Shown one piece after another: positions 1-12,099 of a stretch of DNA of 64,000 bases; position 1 is the first letter of the stretch, and every line of letters starts with the position of its first letter. The stretch covers positions 57,270,580 through 57,334,579 of the forward strand of contig CM069454.1 in the NCBI GenBank assembly GCA_035610835.1. Direction: 5' to 3'. Source of the DNA: Ophiura sarsii (Eukaryota > Echinodermata > Ophiuroidea > Amphilepidida > Ophiuridae). A program made the translations under genes and the position numbers. The notes beneath the pieces were generated by a model, which did not search any database, had not been told where the DNA came from, and saw only the letters and a program-made list of their open reading frames with translations.

Positions 1-1915
1 ATAGTTCAATGAAGCCTCTATAGTTCAATGAAGCCTCTATAATTAAATGAAGCCTCTATAGTTCAATGAAGCCTCTATAGTTAAATGAAGCTTCTATAAT
101 TCAATGAAGCCTCTATAATTCAATGAAGCCTCTATAATTCAACAAGCCTCTATAATTCAATGAAGCCTCTAAGTTCAATTAAGCCTCTATAATTCAATGA
201 AGCCTCTATAGTTCAATGAAGCCTATATAGTTCAATGAAGCCTCTATAATTCAACAAGCCTCTATAATTCAATGAAGCCTCTAAGGTTCAATGAAGCCTC
301 TATAATTCAACAAGCCTCTATAATTCAATGAAGCCTCTAAGTTCAATTAAGCCTCTATAATTCAATGAAGCCTCTATAGTTCAATGAAGCCTATATAGTT
401 CAATAAAGCCTCTATAGTTCAATGAAGCCTCTATAATTTAATGAAGCCTCTATAATTCAATGCAGCCTCTATAATTCAATGAAGCCTCTATAATTCAATG
501 AAGCCTCTATAATTCTTATGAAGCCTCTATAATTCAATGACGCCTCTATAATTCAATGAAGCCTCTATAGTTCAATGAAGCCTCTATAGTTCAATGAAGC
601 CTCTATAATTCAATGAAGCCTATATAATTCAATGAAGCCTATATAATTCAATGAAGCCTCTATAATTCAAGGAAGCCTCTATAGTTCAATGAAGCCTCTA
701 TAATTCATTGAAGCCTCTATAGTTCAATGACGCCTCTATAATTCGATGAAGCCTCTGTAATTCAATGAAGCCTCTATAGTTCAATGAAGCCTCTATAGTT
801 CAATGAAGCCTCTATAGTTCAATGAAGCCTCTATAATTCAATGAAGCCTCTATAATTCAATGAAGCCTCTATAATTCTTATGAAGCCTCTATAATTCAAT
901 GACGCCTCTATAATTCAATGAAGCCTCTATAGTTCAATGAAGCCTCTATAATTCAATGAAGCCTCTATAATTCAATGAAGCCTCTATAGTTCAATGAAGC
1001 CTCTATAATTCGATGAAGCCTCTATAGTTCAATGAAGCCTCTATAGTTCAATGAAGCCTCTATAGTTCAATGAAGCCTCTATAGTTCAATGAAGCCTCTA
1101 TAGTTCAATGAAGCCTCTATAGTTCAATGAAGCCTCTGTAATTCAATGAAGCCTCTATAGTTCAATGAAGCCTCTATAATTCAAGGAAGCCTCTATAGTT
1201 CAATGAAGCCTCTATAATTCGATGAAGCCTCTATAGTTCAATGAAGCCTCTATAGTTCAATGAAGCCTCTATAGTTCAATGAAGCCTCTATAATTCAAGG
1301 AAGCCTCTATAGTTCAATGAAGCCTCTATAGTTCAATGAAGCCTCTATAGTTCAATGAAGCCTCTATAGTTCAATGAAGCCTCTATAATTCAAGGAAGCC
1401 TCTATAGTTCAAGGAAGCCTCTATAATTCAATGAAGCCTCTATAGTTCAATGAAGCCTCTATAATTCGATGAAGCCTCTATAGTTCAAATGAAGCCTCTA
1501 TAGTTCAATGAAGCCTCTATAGTTCAATGAAGCCTATATAATTCGATGAAGCCTCTATAGTTCAAATGAAGCCTCTATAGTTCAATGAAGCCTCTATAGT
1601 TCAATGAAGCCTCTATAATTCAATGAAGCCTCTATAGTTCAATGAAGCCTCTATAATTCAATGAAGCCTCTATAGTTCAATAAAGCCTCTATAATTCAAT
1701 GAAGCCTCTATAATTCAATGAAGCCTCTATAGTTCAATGAACCTCTGTAATTCAATGAAGCCTCTATAGTTAAATGAAGCTTCTATAATTCAATGAAGCC
1801 TCTTTAATTCAATGAAGCCTCTATAATTCAACTAAACCTCTGAAGCCTCTTTAGATCAATGAAGCCTATGTAAATGAACTAAGCCTCTATAATTCAATAA
1901 GGCCTCTGTAAATCA
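1..1915. repeat. 19-bp minisatellite array
   Basis: About 100 head-to-tail copies of a 19-bp unit, ATAGTTCAATGAAGCCTCT, fill the left edge and run off the window. The main variant is AATT for AGTT; 17- and 18-bp units and G/C point variants (CGATG, CAAGG, GACGC) recur at intervals. The last 100 bp are strongly degenerate. No open frame runs through it. Confidence 0.97.
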
Positions 1916-2403
1916 ATGCCTAGTGGCCTCATATTGCTAAATTTAATCTTGGTAGAAAATTAGAAAACCGAAGGCATGACTGTGATTTCGTTAGGGCCTG
2001 TTACTCCAAATAATTCCCATGGAGCAGCTCGTCCAGTAATGACTTTGAGCTAGCAGATAACGAATCATATTAATTATCATATTTATAGGTTGAGAGTAGA
2101 AAGTTTCACACTGTATTTCAAACACATTTCATCAAAGCATTAGTGTTATTCATTGCATCGGCAATTTTAGATAGCGGCCATCTTTTAATATTGTGGTTGT
2201 TTGTTACATAGCCCTATAGATTATATATATATTAACATAAAATAAACTTAAGATATATCTAACGTTATTATTTTGGGACTTCACGTATAAAATCGTTATA
2301 TTAGTAATACATAATTTCACAGTAGCCGCCATGTTGGATTCAAAACATAATTTTGATAACCAACAAAGCATATCCATGTAAGATAATTACAGTGATATAA
2401 TAT
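1916..2403. other. AT-rich unique stretch, no gene seen
   Basis: Non-repetitive AT-rich DNA between the minisatellite and the first foldback element. No open frame with coding character, RNA gene or convincing splice-flanked exon was seen on either strand. Confidence 0.6.
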
Positions 2404-2894
2404 TGGGTTTAACAAAAGAAAGTATACCACTTTGTTTATGTCATTTTGAGTAACATTCATTTTTTTGTTGTTGACCAAACAGGCTACATAGGCATTAAGA
2501 TGAATCTTTCAGGCATAATTTGATACCAAATTTGCCCCCTAACAACAAAGATAAACCATGATTAACACCATTTAAAGAAAAGGACCCATTTGGGGTCTCT
2601 CTGCGTGTGTGTATAGCCAGGATTGACGGGGCTATCGATCGTACAGTGCAAATGCGTTGGGTCGTACGACGTTGTGTGTGTGTTAATAATTGGTGATGGG
2701 AAATGAGACGTTTGAAAATAGGATTTTTTTTCTTCTTTAAATGGTGTTAATCATGGTTTATCTTTGTTGTTAGGGCCAGGGGGCAAGTTTGGTATCAAAT
2801 TATGCCTAAAAGATTCATCTAAATGCCTATCTAGCTTGTTTGAATGTTACTCAAAATGACATAAACAAAGTGGTATACTTTCTTTTGTTGAACC
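2404..2894. mobile_element. Foldback element, family A, copy 1
   Basis: The arms at about 2404-2590 and 2724-2894 are inverted copies. The left arm contains AACAAAGATAAACCATGATT and the right arm its reverse complement. The centre has a short non-inverted part with CCAGGATTGAC. A diverged second copy lies at about 57150-57656 inside the PARP intron and shares both arms and the central motif. There is no coding capacity, so it is a non-autonomous DNA element. Confidence 0.85.
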
Positions 2895-3169
2895 CTTTAC
2901 ATCCTTCCTGTAAGACTGTGATTAACAAAAATGTATTGCCTTTTGCAACACGTCATTTTAAGGGAGCAGCCATCTAGGATTATGATGACTTCTGACATGA
3001 GCACCCCTTCTAGATGCACGTGTCATAACCTAAAGAAGAATATATCATCATGGTTTGCTTGTATCCGACAAGTAAACGTAATGGCCAAAATTGCCCATAA
3101 GCGATTCCACTATTTGGATCAATCCGCCCCAATTATTCAGTACGCGTAGTATAACTTTACACTGCCGTA

Positions 3170-3870
3170 TAGTGGTTGATCTCTAAGATGTGCTTAACTT
3201 AAACACTACAGTATTAGTTAGTGTCAGAAATGCCTAACTTTACGGAGCATTCCTGGTTGGTGTGTACGGAATGCTGAACTTTAGCATTGCTGTATTTGTT
3301 AGTGTCAGAAATGCCTAACTTTACACTGCAGTATTAGTTGATGTCTACCAAATGCCTAACTTTACACATCATTACTGGTTACGAAATGCCTCTGGTTGAT
3401 GTCTAAGAAATGCTTAACTTTACACAGCATTACTGGTTTGTCTAAAAATGCCTAACTTTAAACATCATTTCTGGCTTGTGTCTAAAAAATGCCTAAAGCT
3501 TTGCACATTATTAGTGGTTGGTATATACTCCATCCATAATATAGACAGCATACAGTGGTTAGTATGTACGAAATATATACGAAATACCTCTGGTTGGTAT
3601 CTAAGAAATGCCTAACTTAAAACATCATTACGGGTTTGTGTCTAAGAAATGCCTAACTTTAAACATCATTTCTGGTTTTTGTCTTAAAAATGCCTATAGC
3701 TTTGCACATCATTAGTGGTTGGTATATACGCCATCCCTTATATAGACAGCATTAGTGGTTAGTGTGTACGAAATACCTCTGGTTGGTGTCTAAGAAATGC
3801 CTAACTTTACTACTACTGTTTGGTATGTGCGCCATGCCTTACTTTAGACTGCTGTATTGGTAGTAATAAG
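3170..3870. repeat. Degenerate tandem repeats
   Basis: Irregular repetition of a module built around AAATGCCTAACTTTA followed by (A)CA(T/G)CATTACTGGTT and GGTGTCTAAG. Spacing is variable (about 45-70 bp) and copies are diverged, as in an old minisatellite. A larger block containing TTTGCACATCATTAGTGG is itself duplicated (about 3490 and 3700). Confidence 0.8.
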
Positions 3871-3997
3871 ATAAAATATGGCTGGTATATATATATGCAG
3901 CAATGGAAATACCCACATGACTTTCCACCCGGGGTAGAGCGACCCGGGGTACCCTAAGTCGACCAACCCTAAGTCGACCAACCCTGGGTGGAGGGTT

Positions 3998-4387
3998 ATG
4001 CTGAAAACATACTAAGGTCGCTTGGCGATTAAATCGCTCCTATGACGAGTTTTACGTCATATAAAAAACCTCGATACATCGATCAAGAGATCGCTTGACT
4101 GGAAACGACCAGTCGCCACCAGTTGACTTCAGTTCAACTCGAAAGATCGGTCGCTCATGACGTAATGAACACCATACTTTTTCAACCAATGGGGGGAGGT
4201 TATTTTGCTTCGAAATTAGCATAACCAATCAGCAGGTTTGTTGTCGTCTGCGACTGTTCGGGAAATACCTGCGACTACCGGCGATTTAGTAGCTCGATGC
4301 GACTTTTGGTCGCACCGAGATACTTTTGAGCTAGCGAGTACTACGCGACCCGTGGCGACCAGCGACCGGCTAGTATGTTTTCAGCAT
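3998..4387. mobile_element. Nested MITE with 17-bp TIRs
   Basis: It begins ATGCTGAAAACATACTA and ends with the exact reverse complement, giving perfect 17-bp terminal inverted repeats. The body is rich in GGTCGC/GCGACC motifs in both orientations. No coding capacity. The target duplication is unclear. It lies inside the larger foldback element. Confidence 0.8.
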
Positions 4388-4388
4388 C

Positions 4389-4414
4389 AGGGTTAGGGTT
4401 AGGGTTAGGGTTGG
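4389..4414 (+). repeat. Short interstitial TTAGGG tract
   Basis: Four consecutive GGGTTA units directly abut the right end of the nested MITE. This is the metazoan telomere motif, here interstitial. Confidence 0.8.
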
Positions 4415-4794
4415 GTGGACAGTCCCGGGGCTGGACAGTCCCAGGGTTGTTTTAGAATGATCCAACCCCCTGATTTTTTTAACATATAATTTAGAATGAA
4501 TATAGTTTCCAAGGTGTTTTTTAAACAGTATTATGGTTTATTCCGTGAGGGCGCTATTGTAGTCCACCCAGGGTTGGTCGACTTAGGGTTGATCAACCCC
4601 GGGTCGGTCTACCCCGGGTCGCTCTACCCCGGGTGGAAAGTCATGTGGGTATTTCCATCGCTGCATATATACGATATACTGTATGTGATAAGAGTGGCCG
4701 ATTCCAGTTCTATTATGCATTGGTACGTTTAATAAATGCATTGCCATCAATGTAAATTGTATAGTTGGTGTCAAAGAACCAGCAAACTTAGCCA

Positions 4795-5095
4795 ACTAAT
4801 CAACCAATCAATCAACCAACCAACTAGCCAATCAATCAACCAACTAGCCAATCAATCAACCAACTAGCCAATCAATAAACCAACTAAACATACCAACCAA
4901 CCAATTAACAAACAAACCATACCAACCAACCAACCAATAAACAAACAAACCAACCACCCAACCAACCACCCATCCACCCAACCAAACCAAACCAAACCCA
5001 ACTCAACCACCACCAACCAACCCGACGCAGGGCCAACCCAACCACTAAACTAACCAACCTGCCAACCACTAAACCAACCAACCCGACCAACTAAT
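4795..5095. repeat. CCAA/ATCA simple repeat
   Basis: Low-complexity run of CCAACCAA, ATCAACCA and AACCAAAC units. The minus-strand open frame (4905-5090, rich in V, G, L and W) is a by-product of the repeat. Confidence 0.9.
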
Positions 5096-5515
5096 CATTG
5101 TCCTGCACCGTTTCGTGCTCGTCAAACAAGTGACAGATTATATTACCCCTCATCTCTGTTCATTTTCCTGCCCTGCTTCGTAATCGTCAAACACATGACA
5201 GAATATATTACCCTTCGTCTCTCTTCATTGTCCTGAACCGCTTCGAACTCGTCAAATATGTGACAGAATACATTACCACTCGTGCCTGTTCATTGTCCTG
5301 AATCGTTTCTTACTTGTCAACTATTTGACAAAATACATGACCCCTCGTCTCTGTTCATCGTCCTGCTCTGCTTCCTAATCGTCAAGCACGTGACAGAATA
5401 TATTACCCCTCGTCTCTGTTCATCGTCCTGCTCTGCTTCCTAATCGGAAAGCACGTGACAGAATATATTACCCCTCGCATCTGTTCCATTGTCCTGCCCT
5501 GCTTCCTAAGTTTTT

Positions 5516-6061
5516 AAGGACAGTACACAAAAAATAATAATATAATTGTAATTTGATATGAGGTTGTGTTTTAATTGTTTACGGAAGTGCTTATAGATTT
5601 GGATTTTCTTAATTTTTTCTCTAACGAGTTCCAGAAAATGAGCCCCCCCCCCCCCCCCCCCCCAATACGGACAGAATGATCAGGAAATGTTTTTCTGTTG
5701 TTTGTTAAGTTAAGATTGGTTTACCTGTCTTGTCTGGTAGTCTTGAATGTCAGAACGCTTAGTATAATAGCTATTAAATGTATATATTAGGCAAATTATT
5801 TACAGAATATTTATACATAAATATACCTAGTTCCAGAGAAAACATATCGTAAATATTCAAAATGTTGTACTCCTTGAATAAAGGCCGAGTATGACATCTG
5901 TAATGGCTATTGGAAATTGTTCTTATTGCCCATTTTTGAAGTTTGATAAGTTTATCCAAGTGTTACATGCAAGTAAAGTGTTACATTTGAAATGCAGTCA
6001 ATGTGACATTTCCAGACGAGGTTTTCATCTAATAAGATACCTAAACATTTGGTTTGTTTTA
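5516..6061 (-). mobile_element. 5'-truncated, decayed LINE fragment (reverse transcriptase C-end)
   Basis: Two minus-strand pieces read like the C-terminal part of a non-LTR reverse transcriptase. Near 6050-5980 the frame reads FLGILLDENLVWKCHID, matching the conserved FLGV-DE-L-W--HI block. At 5959-5774 it reads LDKLIKLQKWAIRTISNS, then YRCHTRPLF and a MYKY-NNLP segment. The part between them is missing or frameshifted. About 250 bp of AT-rich 3' sequence follow toward 5516. It sits inside the 65-bp array, so it inserted after the array formed. No intact protein remains. Confidence 0.75.
5643..5663 (+). repeat. Poly(C) tract
   Basis: Uninterrupted run of 21 C within the LINE 3' region. Homopolymer length is likely unreliable in the assembly. 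Confidence 0.9.
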
Positions 6062-7589
6062 CTCTGTCCTGCCCTGCTGCCTAACCGTCAATGACGTTAC
6101 AGAATATATTACCCCTCGTCTCTGTTCATTGTCCTGCTCTGCTTCCTAATCGTCAAACACGTGACAGAATATATTACCCCTCCTTTAAGTTTATTGACCT
6201 GCACTGCTATATAGGCCTACTCGTCAAACACGTGACAGATTATATTACCCCTGGTATATGTTTATTGCCATGCACTGTATCCTACTTGTCAAAAACGTGA
6301 AAGATTATATTACCCCTCGTCTCTGTTCATTTTACTGCCCTGCTTCCTAATTGTCAACCACGTGACAGAATATATTTCCCCTCGTTTCAGTTTATTGTCC
6401 TGCACTGCTATATACTCGTCAAACACGTGGCAGATTATATTACCCCTGGTCTCTGTTTATGCCGTGCACTGTATCCTACTTGTCAAAAACGTGACAGATT
6501 ATATTACACCTCGTCTCTGTTCATTGTCCTGCCCTGCTTCCTAATCGTCAACCAAGTGACAGAAGATATTACCCTCGTCTCTGATAATTGTCCTGTACTG
6601 TTTTGTACGTACTCGTCAAATACTTGACAAGATGCATTACCCCTCGTTTCTGTTTGTCCTGCACTGCTTCTTACTCGTCAAACACGTAACAGATTATATT
6701 ACCCCTCATCTCTGTTCATTGTCCTGCACTGTATCCTACTCGTCAAACACGTAACAGATTATATTACCCCTCGTCTCTGTTCATTGTCCTGGCCTGCTTC
6801 CTAATCGTCATACACGTGACAGCATATATTACACCTCGTCTCTGTTCATCGTCCTGGCCTGCTTCCTAATCGGCATACACGTGACAGAATGCATTAACCC
6901 TCGTCTCTGTTCATTGTCCTGCACCGTTTCGTACACCTCAAATATTTGACCAAATATATTATCCCTCGTCTGGTGCATAGATATGGGTGGCTATTTAGGT
7001 CAAAAAGGTCTTTAAATCTAAAAAAGGTGTCAAATAATAAGAAAGAGGTCAAATAATGTTTAAAAAGGTCTCAAATGCGGAGAAAGGTGTCAAATAATAA
7101 AGAAATATGTCAATAAGTGAGTGATAAAATGGTCAATATACAGATAATAGTCTCAAATGTTGATAAAGGGGTCAATACTTAAAAGGTCCCAATGTTGAAT
7201 AAGGGGTCAAATACAGATAAAGGTCTGATAAAGGTATCACATATTGATAGTCAAATACAGAGAAAGGTGTCGAAAATTCGTAACGGTCAAAAAACACGAT
7301 AAGATTTCAAAACACGGAAAGGGTTAAAAAAAAAACACACGACAAGGTGTCAAAACACGCCATCGAAACCTTTTTGACCCTTTAGCGTGCTATTGAGACA
7401 TTTTTGAACCTTTCGGCGGTCCGATGACACCTTTTTGACCTGTTCGGCGCGCCGAAAGGGTCAAAAAGGTCTCAAGCAGTCTCGTGTTATCAACGTGCTA
7501 TTAACTCTTCCATTTTGCACTAAATATTCATCAATGAATTATATTGATGAATTTTATGATTATTCATAAACTATAACTCGGCTTATCCC

Positions 7590-7945
7590 TGGCATCCCTA
7601 CCATCCCACGATCCCTAGCATCCCCATCGCAAGCATCCGTACTATCCCTAGCATCCCTGCTACCCTAGCATCCCTAGCATCTCTGCTACCCTAGCATCCC
7701 TACTATCCCTAGCATCTCTAGCATCCCTACTTTCCGTAGCATCACTACTATCCCACGCATCCCTAATATCTCTAGCATCCCTACTATCCCTAGCATTTCT
7801 AACATCCCTACTATCCCTAGAATCCCTTCTATCCCAAGCATCCCTATTATCCCTACTATCACAATCATCCCTAGTATCCCTAGCATCCCTACTATCCTTA
7901 TCATCTCTACCATCACTACTATCCGTAGCATCACTACCACCATGT
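7590..7945 (+). repeat. CATCCCTA-type microsatellite
   Basis: Tandem CATCCCTACTATCCCTAG units with frequent substitutions. The antisense frame (8006-7686, rich in M, I, V and G) is an artefact of the repeat. Confidence 0.92.
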
Positions 7946-8376
7946 TAGCACGCCAAAGGAACAAAAATGTCTCAATGGCGCGCCAAAAGGTCAAAAAATG
8001 TCTCAATGGCGCGCCAAAAGGTCAAAAAATGTGTCAATGGCGTGATTCTTTAGCTTATATAACTTTTGGCGTGTATTGACACCTTATCGTAGTTTTCGAC
8101 CTTTTTCGTGTATTGACACCTCTTTAGTATATGAGATCTTAACGTGTCTTTAAGTCTTTATCTGATTTTTAGACCTTAATTAGTATTTATTTTGAGAACT
8201 TTATCAATATGTGACGCCTTTATCAATGATTGAGGACTCTACTGGTGTTATACCCCGTTATCAACTATGAGACTTTATCTGTATTTTACCCCTTGATCAA
8301 CATGTGAGACCTTTGTCTGTATTTGACTCCTTTGTCAACATTTGAGACCTTTATTAATTTGTATTTGACCCATCTA

Positions 8377-8692
8377 TTAAAGGGAATAGCGCATGGTGAG
8401 GAAAAGAAACCGCTGACGACGATTTTGTACCAGCTAAACCTTAGCTCATAACTAATACATCACTTACATCATACGATAGAAAATGCGTTCAATCAAATGA
8501 AGGATGGTTGATTGAGCGCGCCGTTCACATTGGGTTAAGAGATTGTTGTAGAGTCGCACACAATACCGCTTGCATGTAAACATACGTAGCACAATTACAG
8601 ACTGCACCAATGTCCAACTTGTTTAGATTCAAATAGTCGCCGCGCGGTGTTCAATTTTCGTTAGAATCCTCACCATGACCGCTTCCCTTTAA
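8377..8692. mobile_element. TTAA-flanked MITE nested in the foldback element
   Basis: Ends are TTAAAGGGAATAGCGCATGG and, inverted, TTAAAGGGAAGCGGTCATGG, each followed by TGAGGA. TTAA at both ends fits a TTAA target duplication. The 316-bp interior has no repeats in common with the surrounding element and no open frame. Confidence 0.85.
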
Positions 8693-9310
8693 CATTTGAG
8701 ACAATTTTCTGTATTTGACTCGTTTATCAACATTTGACACCTTTCTCCGCATTTGAAACCTGTTTTGATGACTTGACCTCTTTCTTATTGTTTGAGACCT
8801 TTGTTAGTGTTTAGACCTTTTTGACCTAAATAGCCGCCCATACATATACGCATTATACACCGTACATAGGATGTAATGTTTAGGCACAAAGCCTTCATTA
8901 TTTTAGGCCCATATGCTATGTTAAGAAAGCTTTCGACGGTAGATATCTGTTAAATTTGCGTACTTGCACTGTATTGACCTATTTAAAGACAACCGTTTTT
9001 CATAAGAATGAAGATGTATTTCAATTTTAATTTGTCTTACAAAGTATTAAAACAAACTCGTTATGTTTTATAAAGTGTTCTGAAATGATTCAGTATTTCG
9101 AAGATTGTTGAAATTTCACCAAAAAAACATGAACAAAACTGCCCGATCGACCAACCCTGTCTATAATTTGCCTTATCTCCGGATTTCATCCCATGTTTCA
9201 TACTGTAAGAACTTTGAAGCAACAAATAAAAACAACCTTCCATTCATGTTGATGATTTCAAATAGATTATTTGATTTTGTATATATTATAGTCCGTGTTT
9301 AATACTTTAT

Positions 9311-9848
9311 TTAAAGGTATATTATGTGATCTTTCAGGGAACGCCCTCAACATCGAGAAAAAAAATTGAAAGCAGATTTTCTTGCAGATTTACATTTCTG
9401 ATCATAAATCGTACATACATTCCAAGTTACAGGGCGATACGATTCTTAATAACTTCAAAATCATGGTTTTAGAGTGAAAATAAACTGTCGGGATTCCGAC
9501 AGTTTATTATTTTCACTCTAAATTCAATCTAAAACCATGATTTTGAGGTAATTAGGAATCGCATCGCTCTGTAAGTTGGAATGTATGTGCGATTTATGAT
9601 CAGAAATGTAAATCTGCAAGAAAATCTACTTTCTAAAAAAAATCATGAATAGAGGGCGCTCTCTGGAAAAGATCACATAATATGGATTGACCTTGTTATG
9701 ATCATTCAATTTTATTGACATACAAAACCCAACATACAGGTATAGTCAAATAGCACACATACAATGTAGAAAACATACATAACAGAGAGTACAATGCGCA
9801 TATGCGCTTCAGTTCATGAATACAATTTACATATTAATATGCCTTTAA
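9311..9848. mobile_element. TTAA foldback MITE, family B, copy 1
   Basis: Starts TTAAAGGTATATTATGTGAT. The arms (9311-9480 and 9500-9684) are a long inverted repeat sharing AGATTTTCTTGCAGATTTAC and CAAAATCATGGTTTTAGAGT. The expected right terminus ATATGCCTTTAA appears only at 9837-9848, so about 150 bp seem to have been inserted between 9685 and 9836. Other copies are at 28096, 34363, 35633 and 43719. Confidence 0.85.
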
Positions 9849-10779
9849 GTAGCGCTAATTATTTTGGTAAATCGGTGGTTACTGTATACATAACCTCTAG
9901 GTTTGTCGATGTTTCATTTGATTCATTCCATTAATTTTACAAACGTACGCCCCACTCATCTTTTGGCGGGCTGTCAGTTTATCGCTTAAATAGAGTTGCT
10001 TTACTGTCAGAAACACTTTTCATGCTTTTAGGGGTATCAGAAAAAAGGGGGTCAGGGGGGTCAGGTTATGGAAATATCCCATTCAATCTCATGTTTCAAG
10101 GTGTGACTGATAACAACTTTCACCACTCTTATACATCGCATTTTCCTCTTCATTTAAGTTTCCCTTCTGAGCGCTGTTTGTATTTTTCAAGGCTCTTCTT
10201 GTTTGATACTTTACTTGATCGTTGTAGTGAATTTCTTGTATCTTGAGACAAATGTTATTATATTGTAATGTATAAAATAATACAAATGAAATAGTAAGTA
10301 TTTAAACATAACACGTCTTGAAGTCCTCGATATCTATAGGTATATTATGTAAAAGGTAAAAAATACATTTTCTGGCCTTGAGCTCGGATCAAGGCCTGAA
10401 ATTAGGGATATATGCCCTTTTTGTTGCCCTATAGCCCAATTGGAGATAATAATCAAATCTATCGGGATGTATTTGGGAAGAGGAACCGATTGTGTCAACC
10501 ACTAAACAAACATAATGCCAAGGAGATAAGAATATCAGTGCAGGATGTTATTTATAAAAACAAACCAAAAGGTAGTAAACTGATATCCTGGCACATCACA
10601 CGCCCAAACCAAAATGCATAAGTTCCTTGTTATCTTTCATAACTTTCATTGCTTTATTCTAACTAATATAAATAAAAAGCATTATTGTAGCGCAGGTTCA
10701 ACTTACTTTAAAGAGGTACTGTGTGCACAATAAGGGTTTCAAAAACAGCTATTGAATAGATTTTAACAGAGTTGCTTCC
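9849..10779. other. AT-rich stretch, no supported gene
   Basis: Contains two open frames, 10022-10246 and 10412-10621. Neither has recognisable domains or splice context. No RNA gene was seen. Confidence 0.5.
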
Positions 10780-11026
10780 TTAACACTTTTCACGCGGCTA
10801 TTGGTTTTACCATGAGCAAAATATATTTTTCAGAAACCTATCCCAACTATAAAGGTCAATATCAAGGATTATTGAACTAATACTAGAGATGTTTGTACTT
10901 ATTTTAATGCATTTCTCATGGCGATTCCAAATATTGAAATGAAATTCAATAGTTTTGACATTTTTAAAACATTTTGTGAAATTTTTGAATGTCGTCTGCA
11001 GACGCCTGCCGCGTGGAAAGTGTTAA
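10780..11026. mobile_element. TTAA MITE, family C (CACTTTCCACGCGGC), copy 1
   Basis: Ends are TTAACACTTTTCACGCGGC and GCCGCGTGGAAAGTGTTAA, near-perfect 19-bp inverted termini including TTAA. Just inside the right end is the PstI-type palindrome GTCGTCTGCAGACG. Copies are at 11689-11921 and 19763-20011, with fragments at 21672-21720 and 23890-23987. Non-coding. Confidence 0.9.
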
Positions 11027-11072
11027 ATGCCGTAATCGAGGCATTCATGTTCAGACCATCACATGTTATTGT

Positions 11073-11368
11073 CCCGGGGGGGGGGGGGTACTCACGTATG
11101 TCAGGTATACGGGGATGTGCCGCTCCAGTGGGTCGCTTTTTCATGAGACATCCTTAGCCATGGGTAGGCTTTTCAGTGAAAAATCCTTAGACATGGGTCC
11201 TGTTTTCGCGATTTTCGCGAAAATTTGCCAAAATTAGGTCATTTTTCGCGAAAATTTGCCAAAATTAGGTCTATTTTTGCGGAAAATCACCCTTAGAAAT
11301 GGGTATAGGTTTTGAATCTCCAGCGGCACACCCCCGACCAAACCAAATCCGAGTACCCCCCCCCCCGG
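11073..11368. mobile_element. hAT-like MITE with G-rich termini, family D, copy 1
   Basis: Left end CCCGGGGGGGGGGG then TACTC; right end GAGTACC then a C run ending CCCGGG, so the termini are inverted. Flanks are GTTATTGT (11065-11072) and GTTATTTT (from 11369), a 7-of-8 match to an 8-bp target duplication. Inside, GCGAAAATTTGCCAAAATTA is repeated. Related copies are at 26586-27006 and 48103-48427. Confidence 0.75.
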
Positions 11369-11688
11369 GTTATTTTTTTTCTTCTTTCAATTATGTTAAT
11401 TATGGTTGAATTACAGGAAAAATAAGTTCTTATCAGTTTTTATCATCGTGCCTATATACGACAAGTGTACAAGACTACGTATTTAAATGTTATATCAAAC
11501 AAATGATTTTCATACATTTTATTTGATTTGGTCCACAGGAATATATAATTCAAAATCAGCAGATTATTTCGGTTTTCTCGGTAAAATGTGTTGTCGTGTT
11601 GTATTAGCAACGATTTGCGTGTGGGGCAGTGGCTGGTGATTGGCGAGAACATTTTAAATAACGCTTATAAACAGTAAACGGCATTGTA
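11369..11688. other. No feature seen
   Basis: AT-rich sequence between two MITEs. The minus-strand frame at 11652-11452 has no recognisable motif. Confidence 0.5.
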
Positions 11689-11921
11689 TTAACACTTTCC
11701 ACGCGGCGGACGTCTGCAGACGACATTTTAAAATGTCACAAAATGTTTTTAAAATTAATTACATTTCATCACCATATTTGGATTCACCACGAGAAATGCA
11801 TTGAAATAAGTACAAACATGCCTAGTATTGGTTCAGTAATTCTTGAGATAGACTTTAAAAATTAGGAAAGGTTTCTGAAAAATGTGTTTTGTATATGGTA
11901 AAATTAATAGCCGCGTGTTAA
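11689..11921. mobile_element. TTAA MITE, family C, copy 2
   Basis: Starts TTAACACTTTCCACGCGGC and carries GTCTGCAGACGACATT just inside. The right end is eroded: GCCGCGTGTTAA lacks the GAAAG of the consensus. It is inverted relative to copy 1, so the two copies 660 bp apart could pair. Confidence 0.85.
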
Positions 11922-12099
11922 AATCATAGCCACATGTATACGATTATAAATAAATATAAACAAATCGAAGTAGGATGATGAACTTTATATTTAAAGGAGG
12001 TGGACATTTGCACAAAATATAGTGCAGTTTTTTCAAAATGTCTTTGCATGTTATACTCAAACAAATCTCACATTTTAGCCTTTTGTACCAATTGGACCC

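Larger units (their letters stand above)
3888..4671. mobile_element. Foldback element with CCCGGGGTAGAGCGACC arms
   Basis: Left arm 3888-3992 and right arm 4562-4671 are inverted repeats: TGGAAATACCCACATGAC on the left, GTCATGTGGGTATTTCCA on the right. Both arms contain short internal repeats of CCCGGGGTA and AAGTCGACCAACCC. The interior holds a second, nested MITE and a TTAGGG tract. Confidence 0.85.
5096..6968. repeat. About 65-bp minisatellite, interrupted by a LINE fragment
   Basis: Tandem units of about 65 bp with the core ACGTGACAGAATATATTACC, then CCTCGTCTCTGTTCATTGTC and CTGCCCTGCTTCCTAATCGTC. Blocks at 5096-5515 and 6062-6968 are one array split by the LINE fragment. Open frames such as 6091-6300 are shadows of the repeat. 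Confidence 0.93.
6979..8846. mobile_element. Large foldback element with GGTGTCAAA repeat arms
   Basis: The left end GGGTGGCTATTTAGGTCAAA is mirrored at the right end by TTTGACCTAAATAGCCGCCC. Both arms (about 6979-7470 and 8060-8846) are made of short repeats of AAAGGTGTCAAATA and AGGTCTCAAATG, inverted relative to each other. Between them lie a CATCCCTA microsatellite and GGCGCGCCAAAAGGTCAAAA units. A separate TTAA-flanked MITE is inserted in the right arm. Confidence 0.8.

Noticed and set aside
1..1915. CRISPR-like array
   Set aside because: Units are directly contiguous with no spacers, and the context is an animal genome with introns and LINEs.
7686..8006. 106-codon minus-strand frame rich in M, I, V and G
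   Set aside because: It is a translation of the CATCCCTA microsatellite.
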